64,000 nt of DNA from Bos javanicus (lineage: Eukaryota; Chordata; Mammalia; Artiodactyla; Bovidae), in assembly GCF_032452875.1 (NCBI RefSeq), contig NC_083890.1, positions 49,372,983 through 49,436,982 of the forward strand. The letters run 5' to 3'. The position numbers were made by a program, and so were the translations under genes. Positions within the stretch are counted from its first letter, which is position 1. Each line of letters begins with the position of its first letter. Below, one piece after another: positions 11,191 to 23,074 of the stretch. The notes beneath the pieces were generated by a model, which was not told where the DNA came from, did not search any database, and saw nothing but the letters and a program-made list of their open reading frames with translations.

Positions 11191-11223
11191 CTTTAGCTTT
11201 TGCTGACTTTAAAAGCCTGCCGA

Positions 11224-11369
11224 GGGGACTTTGCTCGGGTCCAGTGGCTAAGACTCCATGCTCCCAATGCAGGGGTCCTGGGTTTGATCCCTGTTCAGGG
11301 AACTAGAGCCCACGTGCTGCAACTAAGACCTGGCACCGCCAAATAAATAAAGACATATTTTTTTAAAAG
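11224..11369 (+). mobile_element. CHR-type tRNA SINE
   Basis: It begins 'ggggactttgctcgggtccagtggctaagac', with 'gggtttgatccctgttcagggaac' as the B-box region and 'ctgcaactaagacc', and ends in 'caaataaataaagac' with an A/T tail. This is the cetartiodactyl CHR family rather than Bov-tA. Confidence 0.85.
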
Positions 11370-11462
11370 CCCTTCTACCTGTGATTCTTTTTTCCAAGGA
11401 AGATGATTATTACTTTCAGCATCAAGTTACTGAAGATGCTATAGCAATGACAGCCAGTCCCG

Positions 11463-11795
11463 CTGTGGTATGAATGTTTCTGTCCCCACAAAATTCGTAT
11501 GCTGAAATCCCAATCCCCAAAAATAGTGGTATTAAGAGGCAGGGCCTTCGGGATGGATTTAAGTCATGAGAGTGCCCCCCCCCATAAATGAGGCCTTATA
11601 AAGGAGACCCCACGGAGAGACCTCACCCTTTGCTCCATGTGAGCACATGACGAGAAGACTCCACCCAGAAGACGGTCCTCACCAGAACCTGACCTGCTGG
11701 CACCCTGACCTTGGACTCCCGGTCTCCAGAGATGCAACCTAGACATTCCACCCAGCCTGTGCCCTTTTGTTAAGCAGCCTGTGCAGACTAAGGCA
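11463..11795 (+). mobile_element. MaLR-type solo LTR
   Basis: It matches the MaLR LTR pattern: 'gtatgaatgtttctgtccccacaaaattcgtatgctgaaatcc', 'ggtattaagaggcagggcctt', 'gccttataaaggagaccc', ending 'gcagactaaggca'. No internal region is attached. The exact subfamily is not certain. Confidence 0.75.
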
Positions 11796-13615
11796 TGCCC
11801 CTTGGAGGATGCTGGTATTGCAGGGCCCTATTCATAGGGCAAGTACACTCCTAACTTTTTCCAGCTGTTGTTACAGAAATCAGTGCTAGAGGAACCAAGC
11901 CTCACCCTCAGAGAGTTGGAGAACTCAGGTGTATTACACCGGCGGGCCCAGAGGCGGTAACGCTCCAAGCTCTGAGCCCCGAACAAAGGGGTTACAGAGT
12001 TTTTCTACGTGGACAGGCATGCTTAAGTGGGTTTGTGGGTTTGTAGAGGCCGGGTGATTGCAAAGAGCAGGACAAAGGTGGGTGAGATAAGCCCCAGTTC
12101 CTAGTATTGTCTCAGCTTTCTGAGACCTACGTGATCCAGACTTTGCAAGGAGCAAGCTGAGTTACAGAGGCAGAAGGAGCGGGAGGTTACGTAAAATTTT
12201 AACTTTTCCTCTTTTCCACTGTCATCCAGGGTTCAGGCCACAGGAGGAAGCTTATTCCAGGACCAACATCTTAGTCTCACCAAGTGACGGAGTTAACACT
12301 GTCCAAGAGGCAGGTGAGAAGGCCCATGCCCACCATGCCTACGAGCTCAGGAGCTGGGGAGTCGGGGCAGGTGACCCATCCGTGGCCTTTCTGTCTCTTG
12401 CTTTGTGGGAGGGGTTTGGACTGCTTTACAAGGGCCTCTCTTGGTTCCTAAGTAGCTCTCTAGTCCCCTCGCTGGAATGGCCATGAACTGTGACCAGTCC
12501 TGCAAGGCTCATGGGGAGTAAATCCTGCTGAAGGCAAACCCCAGAGGGAAAAGTGCTTGGGTCTGCCGTCACATTTGCTTTATTCAGTTCTTGATCTCAA
12601 AGAACACAGACACCAAAGAAACCAAAAGTCTTCAGCATAATTTCACTCAGCAAACTTCTGCGGAACCTGTACTTGTCGGAATCCATCCATCGCTAGCACT
12701 TGATCATAGGCTGAAAGAGACGATGGCCAAGTTGTGACGGCTGCGGCCAAGGAGCTTACAGTGAGTTTGAGAAAATCACGTGCAGCTTACCTCTCGGGCT
12801 TGTAGGCTTACTATCAGCCTAAATCTGTGACCCCAGGTTTACCCCAGGGCCTGCTGGAGGGCAAGGTCGCGCCAGTGAACCCACGTGTGCCGTCAGCAGT
12901 CAGTGGGAATTCTGTGCAGGGCGGGCTGTTTCTGGGAACTGTTCTAATACTTAGGAGAACATGCCAGAAAGACTCCTGGCTTTCTTAATGCAAAGACGCT
13001 TGTTCTTTAACTGTAAGTTTTGTTTCATTTACTTCGTATGACCATGGAGGTAACGTCTACGTAAGGCAAACATCTGTGTTTGACTCCTGTGTCCCGAGGC
13101 ATAAGCTAACTGGTGATTGGCTCCGGTGTGGTCCCCGGTAAATTCAGGAACACGACTTAAGGACCAGTTTTCAACCTCACCAGTGCTGAGCACGAGAGCT
13201 GGTGGGGAGACAAAGACAGGCAGGACCCCCGGGGCTTTCAGGCCAGAGTTTCCGGGGCCCCTTTCCTGTGGACTCGGTGAGGTGGGGTCTGGACACTGCA
13301 GAGAGGAACTTGGGGAAGTGGTTGGATGGGAGGCTGCGTCAGAGGGTGATGGGTCTCAGTGTTCATTTACTCCCCCTGCAGAGGCTGGGGCCAGGCCTGG
13401 GGGCGGGGGCGGGGTGCGGGGCTCAAAGCCTTCGCCCATCAGATGCCTGAAGGAAGCTTCGGAGCCCAGTCTGGATGTGCGGTTGGGAGACAGCTGAGCT
13501 TTTCCAAATCAGAATCTGGGAGGAAATGAGTTTGCAGAAATGACTGAGTTTTTCAACAAAATGAGTGCCCGATCCACACTTCAGGAATGGCTTTACGTGG
13601 TGTAGGAGTCCACGC
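11796..13615. other. Mostly unique sequence, about 1.8 kb
   Basis: No gene was recognised. The part at 12620-12790 ('cactcagcaaacttctgcggaacctgtac ... aaggagcttacagtgag') looks like a decayed ancient repeat. An open frame of 126 codons at 13117-13497 has no recognisable domain. Confidence 0.4.
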
Positions 13616-13619
13616 AAAA

Positions 13620-13820
13620 CGTGTGACAGTCACTCAGTCCTGTCCGACTCTGTGTGACGCCATGGACTGTGGCCCACCAGGCTCCTCTATCCATGGGGTT
13701 CTCCAGGCAAGAATCCTGGAGTGGGCTGTCATTTGCTCCTCCAGGGGATCTTCCAAAACCAGGGATCAAATCTGTCTCCTGCGCAGATTGTTTACCATCT
13801 GAGCCCCCAGGGAAGCCCTT
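13620..13820 (-). mobile_element. Bov-tA SINE (antisense)
   Basis: Antisense copy from 'cagtcactcagtcctgtccgactc' to 'tgagcccccagggaagccc'. The tRNA-like half has small deletions. Confidence 0.9.
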
Positions 13821-15978
13821 CCATGGGGAGGGGGAATCTCAAAGGGGCTGAGGTCTGTCTAGCTGGTCCTCGCCGTCAGTACACAGCTGCTCTCACGGGT
13901 CAGAGAGCGATTCACAAACAGGACTGACTCAGAGGAGCAGGGGCCAAGTGCGAGTAAAACGTGAGCCCACCTCTGCGCCCCCACCCCCGGGGAAGACTCA
14001 GGGCCCCCTCACCTGGAGCTGGGATACCCGCATGCGCCTGCTGTTCTACCCTGTCCATGGACGTTTCTGACTGGGAGCTGGCAGGAAGCACTTCGAAGTG
14101 ACTTCTCTGCTTTTCAGATGCAGAAACGGAAGGCAGAGCGACCTGCCTGGGGCACCGTGAAGGGAGTGCAGGGCCTGAGAGATCGCCCTTCTCAGGCGCG
14201 TCCTGTTGCTGACAGAGGCTGGGAGCACCCCCTGCCCCGTCCAGTCCTGCCTGGGGGGCCTGCTGGGGAATCAGTCTGGGGGCTGTCCCGCGGGGGTCCT
14301 GTCCCTGCGTGCTCCCTGCCCTCCCACAGCCCTAGCCCCCTCTCTGGCAGAAATGCCAGCTGACGGGTCTTTTCAGCCTCTTTGTAGGAAGATTGTTCCG
14401 CAGGGAAGGGATTCCTTGGTGGGGGGGCGGGGGTGTAACTTTGCTCCATCTGTGTTTGTCCTGTCCTCACGATGCCCCCTGCCACTCTCAGGCCTCCCTT
14501 CCAGGGACGGGCACTGTCCCATCTCCAGATAAACTGTGACTGTGCCCTGAGGTGTGCCAGGAGGGAGGGGTGGTGCCAGTGCCCCTGGGTGGGGGGCACC
14601 AGGGCTGCAGGAAGTCCAGCCGCCTCTCAGGGGGCACCGGGGCTGCAGGAGGTCCAGCCGCTTCTCAGGGACTCAGCCTCACCACCCTGCCACTGGGGCT
14701 GGGGCCGAGCACTGGCCTTGCCAGCGTCTGGGGACAGTGTCTCTTTCTGGGCCCCCTGAAGACAGGAGCACAGTCCCAGCCAGGCTTGCTCATCCGTGCA
14801 TACACATCCTAGCCTCCGGGGAAAGTGGTACCTCTCAGTGGTGCAGTCTTTCTCACCTGGAGCTCCTACGCTTGCGGACTTTAAAGGGCTAATTAGACAC
14901 TTTACTAGCTTTTACAGCTATTAGTGAGGATGCTACGAAGTGCGGGAATATGAGGCAGCATATGAAAGGCTGGCTTAATGTGGGGCGCCGGTGAGGCCTG
15001 CTCTCAGGAACTACTGTGTGATCACATCTAAGATGTCACCCACTGCAAGCCGCGCCATCATTCTGTTGATACGTATGCTAAGAAAGGAAAATAACACCTC
15101 CAATTAAATATGACTTGAGGCTGTCTTATGACTTAGAATATTTCTTTTATTTTCAACTTGACATAGGTTTTAATTACATGTCACTTTGTGCATAGCTAAG
15201 ACAGAAAATGCAAGTCAGACAGATGCTTAAGGAATCACTAACATTTCTTCCTGTTCAGAGTCCAGCTGTTCTGCATCACCTTCAACTCAGAGCTGATGGC
15301 TCTGCTTCTCCACGCATGACCCCTCTCTGCGCCATCAAGCACGTTGGTAAATTGATACTGCTAAAAAGAAACCTTAAAGAACGAAAAGCTATTGTTGCGT
15401 CCTCCTGCGCCAGGCTTGCAGTCACACAGAGGCAAGGTTATTTTTGACTTGCTTGGGGGATGTGCCAAGCAGATCTGACCCACCACTTCCCACCCCCACA
15501 CCACAGCCACTGGTTCACAAGGGTTAAAAGAGCGCTCACATCGTGTCCGGGGCCTGCTGCCAGGCTCCAGCCCCATATTCAGGCTTGGTTGCTCATGCTG
15601 TTGACGTGCACACACACGGGCAGCACGCAGCTGAGACCCCGCCGCTGCCAACAGGAGCCAAAGGCACCGCAGTGCAGAGCACCCCGATTTCAGAGATGTT
15701 AGTGTGTGGAACGTGTGTTTAAAACCAGTGGAACATGGTAGTTTCTCAGGTGAGGTCTCGTGGGTGAGCAAGGGTTAGTCAAGCAGAGTGGAGGAGGGGT
15801 GTGCTGAAGGCAGGACAGCGGAGGTGTCTGGAGGTGGACGTGGGAGGAGTGTGGTGCCTTCTGAGAATTAAAACTACCCACGAGTCTGGGGCCCAAGAGA
15901 GAGGAGAGACAAGGCAGGAGGTTCACGGGGAGGCGGCTTGTCCCCACCTGCACGAGGACTCGCAGGTCGTCTTTGTGG
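13821..15978. other. Unique sequence, GC-rich then AT-rich
   Basis: The part at 13950-14800 is GC-rich with scattered CpGs and one tandem duplication. The part at 14880-15400 is AT-rich unique DNA that could be conserved noncoding sequence. No exon was supported. Confidence 0.4.
14593..14668. repeat. 38-bp tandem duplication
   Basis: Two 38-bp units (14593-14630 and 14631-14668) begin GGGGCACC and end CTCTCAG or TTCTCAG. They differ at only a few bases. The duplication lies in a GC-rich unique segment. Confidence 0.9.
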
Positions 15979-16158
15979 ATGTTGTTTAGTCACTAAGTCG
16001 TGTCTGTAGCCCACCAGACTCCCCTGCCCACGGGATTCTCCAGGCAAGAACAATGGAGTGGGTGGCCATTCCCTTCTCCAAGGGATCTTCCCGACCCTAG
16101 GATGGAACCTGCGTTTCCTGCACGTGCAGGCGGGTCCTTTACCATCTGAGCATCCTAA
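15979..16158 (-). mobile_element. Bov-tA SINE (antisense), internally deleted
   Basis: The tail 'gttgtttagtcactaagtcgtgtct' jumps straight to 'gtagcccaccagactcc', so about 25 bases between are missing. The rest runs to 'ctttaccatctgagc'. Confidence 0.88.
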
Positions 16159-16655
16159 GAGCAGGGGGAGGCCTTCACAACATTTGGGGCAGGAAGTGGA
16201 TGCTGGAGGAAGAGAGCTTGATGCAGGAGAGGAAATGTAAGAACTTTCCAGAATCTGCAGAATGGGCTGGGCCAGGGCAGCGGCCCCGAGGGGAGCACGG
16301 TGGCTTTATGATGGCAATCTGTAGCTGGATTCAGGCTTGACTGGATAGGAGGTGGTGAGCCGGAGGAAGGATTCAAGGTCACCTCCCAGGGAACTTCCTG
16401 GAAGCAGGGCCACTCACTGAGTCACCAAACACAGCAACCGGGCCAGGTTGATTTTGGCTACGTTGTATCCGAAGCAGCTCTGAGACCTCCAGGTAGAGAC
16501 ATCACGTAGGCAGGAGGATAAGCAGGTCTAGAGCTCAGAGGCTGGACGTCGAGGCGGGAGACACACGCAGGAAAGTCATCAGGATGTACCTGGTAAAGCG
16601 ACGTGGTGGATGCCGTTGCTTTTGATGAATTTGTCAGGGACAAAGCCTTTGTCCT
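16159..16655. other. Unique/ancient-repeat sequence
   Basis: The part at 16180-16390 resembles the old repeat family at 5755 ('ggaagtggatgctggaggaagagagc ... gaaggattcaaggtcacc'). No gene was seen. Confidence 0.35.
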
Positions 16656-16858
16656 GGCTTCCCTGGTGGCTCAGTGGTAAAGAATCTGCTGCAATGCAGG
16701 AGAGGCGGTTTCCGTCCCTGGGTCGGGAAGATCCCCTGGAGGAGGGAATGGCAACCCAATCCAGTATTCTTGGCTGGGAAATCCCATGGACAGAGGAGCC
16801 TGGCGGGCTACAATTCATGGGGTGGCAAAAAAACACGACTGAGCAACTAAACAAGGAA
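16656..16858 (+). mobile_element. Bov-tA SINE
   Basis: Sense copy from 'ggcttccctggtggctcagtgg' to 'cacgactgagcaactaaac'. Confidence 0.92.
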
Positions 16859-17772
16859 AGCATTTGTCCACCAATTATTAATGGGAAATCCATTTTAAAG
16901 GTCTAAGCCAAGATAACAACGTGGCAGTTAATCACTCAAAATGAGAATCTGGACTTTAGAGCCTGGTGTGCCTGCCATTCACGTGAAGTTACAGAGATCT
17001 GTGTCAGAAGACTGCTTACCTTTTGCAGGGAGAGCATCCTTCCATTTGCTCTTCTGAGCCTGTTTTCAGCTTTTGAACTGATCTCCCCAACGTTTTGCAT
17101 CAGCTGTCTGGAATGTGTGTCCCTGTGTCCTTTCTGATGAAATGTCATGAGCTGCCTTTTGACCTTCAGCGTTTCCCAACCTCAGCACCAAAAAGCTTTT
17201 CCTTTGTTCACTGTAACACAGTCGTCTCTTTCCTGAAGTCTGACGTCTGGTTGTCTTCCTCTGAGCCCAGAAAATGCATTTCTCTCACCGCTTCCACTCT
17301 GATTTTGAGTTTGGGGACTTGACAGTGATGTCAGGGCAACCAGCAAAGGAACCAGGAATCAAAAGAGGTGAAAACGCAGAGATGGTCTCCAGCGCAGTTC
17401 TGGGCAGGTGGCTGTGTTCAGCTTTCCCTCCTACTCCTGAAACGTCCTCATTCCTCTCTGCCTCTCAGACCTCCTAGTGCTTCAAGGCCGGGTTCCCTCA
17501 CTCTCACATAGGGCTTACGGGAGGTCCCACATGGACCCTGCTAGGTTAAAATTTCTAAGAGCAAAGACTACACACTTGGTCTTGTCATCACTTCCCCAGC
17601 ATCTAGCACTATACCTGGAAATTGTCAGACACGAAAAAATACGTGCTGAGTGAGGCGATGGCTTTGGATGAATGGATGGATTGGAGGTTCTCTGCCCATC
17701 TCAAGCAACTGTGAATTGTTACGAACAGCAGAAAGGGAAAGAATCATTCTTCTCAAAACACAGTCTATACCT
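16859..17772. other. Unique sequence with probable L2 fragment
   Basis: Most of this was not recognised. The part at about 17540-17690 ('gtcttgtcatcacttccccagcatctagcactatacctgg') resembles the 3' end of an L2 LINE in sense orientation. Confidence 0.45.
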
Positions 17773-17985
17773 CGTGCTTAGTCACTCAGTCGTGTCCAAC
17801 TCTTTGCCACCCCATGGACTCTAGCCTGCCAGGCTCCTGTGTCCATGGAGATTCTCCAGGCCAGAATACGAGAGTGGGTTGCCATGCCCTCCTCCAGTGG
17901 ATCTTCCCAATCCAGGGATCGAACCCACGTCTCCCCCATTGCAGGCAGATTCTTTATCGTCTGGGCCACCAGGGAAGCCCCATCT
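17773..17985 (-). mobile_element. Bov-tA SINE (antisense)
   Basis: Full antisense copy, 'cgtgcttagtcactcagtcgtgtcc' to 'gggccaccagggaagcccc'. Confidence 0.93.
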
Positions 17986-18244
17986 ATACCACATAACTCA
18001 GCAATTAAAGCGCACCAAGCGCTCATTTGACAGTGCACAGGATCATCATGCTTGTTTCCATGTCACTTGGATGGCGATTCTAACTCATCTGACTTATCCG
18101 GAGGGAAGAGTAATCACAAACGACTGTCCACAATGGCCTCACCCAAAGCGTACAGTGGATCTTTGTGTTCTGGAATTAGCGAGCATTGATGTCAGATAAG
18201 CTTTCCATTTTCCTTCTCTTGTTTTATGGTTTTTGTAGTATTAT

Positions 18245-18598
18245 GAGGACTTCCCTGGTGGCACGTGGATAAGAATCCACCTGGCCAGGAGAGGACACCA
18301 GTTGGATTCCTGGTCTGGGAATCGAACTGGTGTCCTCATGCATGTTCCACGTGCTGGGGAGCAACAGAGCCCATGTGCAACAACTACCGAGCCGGAGCAC
18401 TAGAGCCTGGGAGCCACAGCTACTGAGGCCCGTGGGCCCTGGAGCCAGCACTCTGCAACAGGAGAAACCACGGAAACGGGAAGCTTGTACACTGCAGTGA
18501 AGAGTACTCTCACTCACCGCAACTAGAGAAAGCCCTAGCAACAGCCACGAAGATCCAGTGCAACCAACAGTAATACATAAATTATTAAAAATTATAAG
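18245..18598 (+). mobile_element. CHR-type tRNA SINE, long form
   Basis: It begins 'ggacttccctggtggcacgtgg', carries the CHR body 'gagcactagagcctgggagccacag' and 'gcaactagagaaagccc', and ends in 'aaattattaaaaatta'. A hairpin has replaced part of the region after the B box. Confidence 0.85.
18292..18336. repeat. 19-bp inverted repeat inside CHR SINE
   Basis: Left arm AGGACACCAGTTGGATTCC (18292-18310) pairs with right arm GGAATCGAACTGGTGTCCT (18318-18336) at 18 of 19 positions, with a 7-base loop. The normal SINE sequence after 'ctggtctgggaa' is displaced by the right arm. Confidence 0.95.
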
Positions 18599-18679
18599 AC
18601 TCTATTTTTTTTTAGTATATATTATCTGTTGGTCTACACGACATTTGGTCTCCATGGCATCATCCTGTAAGAACGTGCA

Positions 18680-19183
18680 CGCTGGGTGTGATAGAATAAT
18701 GCCCCCCACCAAAGACATCCTCATCCCCAGAACCTTTTCTGTTACATGGGGATGGGAGAATGAAGGTTGCAGATGGGAGTAAATTGCTAATCAACTGACT
18801 TTAAGATACAGGAAGTTATCATGGATTACCCAGGTGGCCCAACCTGATCACTTGGATCCTTTAAAAGTGGAAGTAGGAGGCAGAAGCCTCAGTGTCCTGG
18901 TGGGTCAGTGGAGAGAAGCTTGCCTGGCCAATGCTGCCTTTGGAGAAGGAAGGGGCCACAAGCTAAGGAGAGTGAGCACCCTCAATAAATCAGAATCGAC
19001 CAGCAATCAGATTCTCTCCTAGAGCCTCCAGGAGAAACACAGCCCTGCCAACACCTTGACTTTGGCCCAACAAGACACTTTTTGGAATTGTGATCCCCAG
19101 AACTGCAAGAAAATACATTTGTGTTGTAAGCCACTACATTTCTGGTCATTGGTTACAGCAAAGCCATGGGAAACTAATACACT
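18680..19183 (+). mobile_element. MLT1-type MaLR solo LTR
   Basis: It begins near 'gtgtgatagaataatgccccccacc', has 'ccagaaccttttctgttacatgg', the late phrase 'ccaacaccttgactttggccc', 'gtgttgtaagccactac', and ends 'gggaaactaataca'. No internal sequence was seen. Confidence 0.8.
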
Positions 19184-19417
19184 GTGAGTGAATAAAACAA
19201 GAGAAGAACGGGTCCAGACGCGTTTCACCATCTATCAAAAAAGATACAACGAAAGCACTTATTTTTCTCTTTTTGTCCATTTGTGTGTATTTTTTCCTCT
19301 CCCATAATTCCTCATCAGCACAGACTGGGAATCAGGCTTTTTCAGAATTCAGTACAGAGTGACATCACACGATAGAAAGTAGCCAGGAAATAGTGATGGG
19401 TTAGAAACACACCTGCG

Positions 19418-19633
19418 TGTGCTAAGTCGCTTCAGTCTTGTCCAACTCTGTGACCCCAGGGACTGTAGCCTGCCAGGCTCCTCTGTCCGTGGGATTGCTC
19501 AGGCATGAATACTGGAATAGGTTGCCATGCCCTCCTCCAGGGGATCTTCCTGACCCAGGGATTGAGCCTTCATCTCTAATGTCTCCTGCATTGGCAGATG
19601 GTTCCTTACCACTAGCACCACCTGGGAAACCCT
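19418..19633 (-). mobile_element. Bov-tA SINE (antisense)
   Basis: Full antisense copy, 'tgtgctaagtcgcttcagtcttgtcc' to 'agcaccacctgggaaaccc'. Confidence 0.92.
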
Positions 19634-21395
19634 AGAAACGAACGGTGGAGAGCAAACCCATTCTGTTCCTCAGTGAAACAAACTAAATTGGTGTTTTTCC
19701 AGGAACTTTTTGGTAACAAGGGAAAGCTGGCAACCTGAAATAGAATGATGTAACGATGCTCTCCTGTTGCCTGGCAGTTTGGAGTCAGGAGACCGTGAGG
19801 GAGCCTGGGTCTCCAGTGCGGGGGCACGTGGTGGGGGTGGGGAGTGCCCTGGACAGCTGCTCCATTCGTTTCTAGCGCTTGGCCCATTGGTCTTCAGCAG
19901 AGCTGGTAACGCGTAACTGAGCCTGACAGATGTGAGTTTCTGCTCATCTCTCCTTCCGTTTGCAGATATGTGCAGGAACAGAGGACATCAGAAGGTGGGC
20001 AGGGGAGGACAGGGAAGGGAAGTGATAAGCCTGGGCTATTTTAAAACTTTGGTAATTGGTGCTGGGTGGTCAAGAATAGGCACACATTTTATGTAACATC
20101 CACACCTAAGAGCGACCTTTTTTCCAAAGGGAGAAAGAATTATTAGCAAACTCAGGGTTTCCTGGAAACTTAAATAAGTTTCACTTGTCTTTTCCGTTCG
20201 TTCCGTTCCGTTCGTTCATGAGCCCAGGCCTTTTCTGAAAGGAAAGCTGATGCAATTCGAACGCACGTATGGACACCTATCTGTTCACAACTTTACTGTT
20301 AGCGACCACCTGGGGTGGTTGGACGGGTTACCTGACTTAGTGCCTGCGGAGCGTTCAGCAGTGCCAGGCGCATGGAGCTACCGTGTGCGTGTTACTGGCC
20401 ATGATTGTCAAAGTAAACCGCCTTATTTAGAACCTGAGACCAAAATAGCGCATGGCTCTTTCTGTCTCTTCTCTTCTATGCAGTGACGCACCAGGGCTTA
20501 AGGAATGCTTTGGTGGGTCCAAGTCAGATTTGTGCAACTTCACAGCCCAAGAGAAGTCACCGGAGCTAAGTAAGTCAGTCCCTCAAGGAGGTGGGGCAGG
20601 GGAGCGTTAGGGTCTCACGGCTCAGCCCGGCTCCGCCACTAGTGACGTCACATCCGGGAGCCCGCGGCGGTGGGGGGACCTCCGTGCGTGTGGCTCTACC
20701 TGGTGCGCAGCCTGCAAGGGGGCCGGCTCTGGTCCCGAGAAACATCTGTTGAGTGAATGAGAGAATGAGCGGGGCGAGCAACACACCACACACACACACA
20801 CACACACACACCCGGCCTCCATGCCCCATGCCGGAAAAATAAAAAGAATGAACCTTAAATCATTTCTACAGACCATCCCAGTGCCTTCTTATTAATTGCT
20901 TTTTAAAAAAACATCAGTAGTCTTTCAGAGGGAAGGCTATTGAAAATTAATAGGGGAATCTGCGCTTACAGAGTGAAAGCAAATGAAAACAAGGTCACCA
21001 ACACCTGTTCCTGTCTCGACTGCCTCTTCCTTCAGCTTTCAGACTTTAGGGCACAGCCCGTGACAATGAGTGATGTATTAAAATAATGACGACTATTTTA
21101 GGTCAGGCTCCCCCAGGGACAGATCTGAAGTGGAGATGGGCGTGTAGGAAGGATTCTGTGCAGTGATCTCAAACCTGCACCCAGGGGAGTAAAGAAAGCA
21201 GGACTTGGGAGAGGAAGGAGCTGGACTGTGGGGCGGTCAGACAAAGGGCCTGTCCATCCAGAGCGCCCTGGCTCGATCCCTCCGGCCAGAGGAGGGCCAC
21301 AGCCTTGGGGGAGGTGGCTTTCCTTGATCGAGGACAGTTGCCAGGCAGGGACCAGCCACCCCCGCAGGGGCTCTGGGAACGAGAGTCCGAGTCCT
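19634..21395. other. Unique sequence with two short simple repeats
   Basis: A (TTCCG/TTCG) repeat lies at about 20190-20217 and a (CA) run at about 20788-20812. An open frame at 20250-20486 ends at an AG-like site but has no recognised protein character. No gene was supported. Confidence 0.45.
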
Positions 21396-21399
21396 TGGT

Positions 21400-21870
21400 G
21401 TTGGTCATCTGAGGCTGTGTGACGCATCACCACGCACCTAGCGTGCTAACCCAGCACATATTCAGTGTCTCACTGTCCCCAGCCTCCGAGGATTCTCCAG
21501 GGAGGATCCCACAGGCCCAGGTGGGGCTGCATTTCCACCTGGAGCTCCCCAGGGAAGAAACCACCTTCAACACCCTGCGAGTCGGTGGCGGAGTTCCCTT
21601 CCCCGGAGCTGTATGGCGAAGGGCCTGATTTTCGCTGGCTGTTCCTGGAGCCCACCCTCAGTCCTCGAGGTCACCTGCAGGGCCAAGAGGCGGCCCAGGG
21701 TCCTTGCCATGGGGACCCCTCCTATGTGGCCGGTTCCTTCCTGGAATCTCCAGGGAGCCTCTGCCCTCAGAGGCCGGCGCCTCCTTCAAGGGCATTAACC
21801 TGGTTAAGTCAGCCTCACCTTCTCGGTTAACTCAAAACCTACTGACATGGGAGCTTAATCATATCTCAAC
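21400..21870 (-). mobile_element. MLT1-like LTR (antisense, decayed)
   Basis: It opens with 'gaggctgtgtgacgcatcaccacgcacctagcgtgctaacccagcac', the pattern seen at the end of antisense MaLR LTRs ('ggctg.gtaacaaattaccacaaac'). The remainder is poorly conserved and its right end is uncertain. Confidence 0.5.
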
Positions 21871-22792
21871 ATCGCTTGCCTTTTGCTATCCTGTGGGCTA
21901 GAAGCAAGCTCAAAGGCCCTCCCACACTCCGAGGGAGGGGGTGTGTGCAGAGGGCATACACGTCATGGGGTGGGAGCCCTGGAAAGCACCCTGGGGTCTG
22001 GCTGCCACAGTCCCAACAGGGATGGCTCGGTGGTTCGCTATCTACTCATTATAATAACTCACACTGTAGAAGTCCTTAAACAAGACTGTCCCAGGGCCAA
22101 GTGGCTTCAGATTTTAGACCCAATTTGCAAGCAGTCTTTGCTCTTAGGGATCTTCACAGCCCACGGACATGGTCTGAAGGGCTCCATGGCAGCAGGGGAC
22201 GATATTAACCAAATCTGTATCCTCCAACCAGAAAGTTGCCCTCAGCACACTGTGGAATTCCACGCCTGCCTGTGGGGTGACGCTGAGCTGTGTTTACACT
22301 GAGAGGGGGAGGTTAGACTCCCCAGTCTGAATCTTCCGCTGAGTGTCTAACCACCTCCCAGTGGCCGGCCTGTCGGGGAAAGTCATGGCCAAGTTTGCTT
22401 ATAAAAGTCAACAGGGACATGTTCCCTTGGTCAAGTGAAAATGGCAAGGGATATCAGAAGAAAAAAAAAATCTTCCTTAAACTGTATAAAATCAGAGTTA
22501 TAAAAATAATTTGTGGGTAGGTTGCATTTACAAGTTTTAATGTTTTAACAGAAGCAGAGTGGAGGGAAACAAAATAATCGATCTGAAGATGCAGGACAGA
22601 GGCTGCAGGAACCTTGACCTACAGTGAGAGTGGTGGCCCCGCCGTCCTGGTGTGGGGCCAACCCCAGCCTCCTGCAGACCAAAGTGGAGAAAACTGTTTC
22701 AGGCGGGAAGAGAGCCGTGCGCTCAGTTCTCTGTGTATCTCGTTGTCATTTCATCATCAGTCACTGCTTCCAGCTGAGTGCAGCACCTGGGT
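21871..22792. other. Unique sequence, no gene seen
   Basis: Mixed composition. A 139-codon open frame at 21883-22302 shows no known domain. No repeat was recognised. Confidence 0.45.
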
Positions 22793-22997
22793 TCATGCTC
22801 AGTGGCCTCGGACTCTGCAACCCATGGACTGTGGCCCGCCAGGCTCCCCGTGCATGGGATTGTCCAGGCAGGAATACTGGAGGGAGGTGCCATTTCCTCC
22901 TGCAGGGGATCTTGCCCACCCAGGGATCTTGCCCACGTGTCTCACGTCTCCTGCATTGGCAGTGGGTTCTTTACCGCTGCACACCTGGGAAGCCCCG
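22793..22997 (-). mobile_element. Bov-tA SINE (antisense)
   Basis: Antisense copy from 'catgctcagtggcctcggactctgc' to 'cacacctgggaagcccc'. The phrase 'ggatcttgcccacccag' is partly repeated directly after itself. Confidence 0.9.
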
Positions 22998-23074
22998 AAA
23001 CAACACCTTCTCGTCCTCATTTTACAGAGGAAACTGTCTTTGCCTTTTCGTGGTTCAAAGTTCACTGAAGGCCG

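Noticed and set aside
16656..16740. tRNA gene (A- and B-box-like text)
   Set aside because: This is the tRNA-Glu-derived head of a Bov-tA SINE. It lacks a full cloverleaf and is repeated throughout the window.
20250..20486. Possible exon ending at a CAG site
   Set aside because: The 78-codon frame has no recognisable protein features and no donor or acceptor pair that fits. The pyrimidine-rich CAG alone is common by chance.
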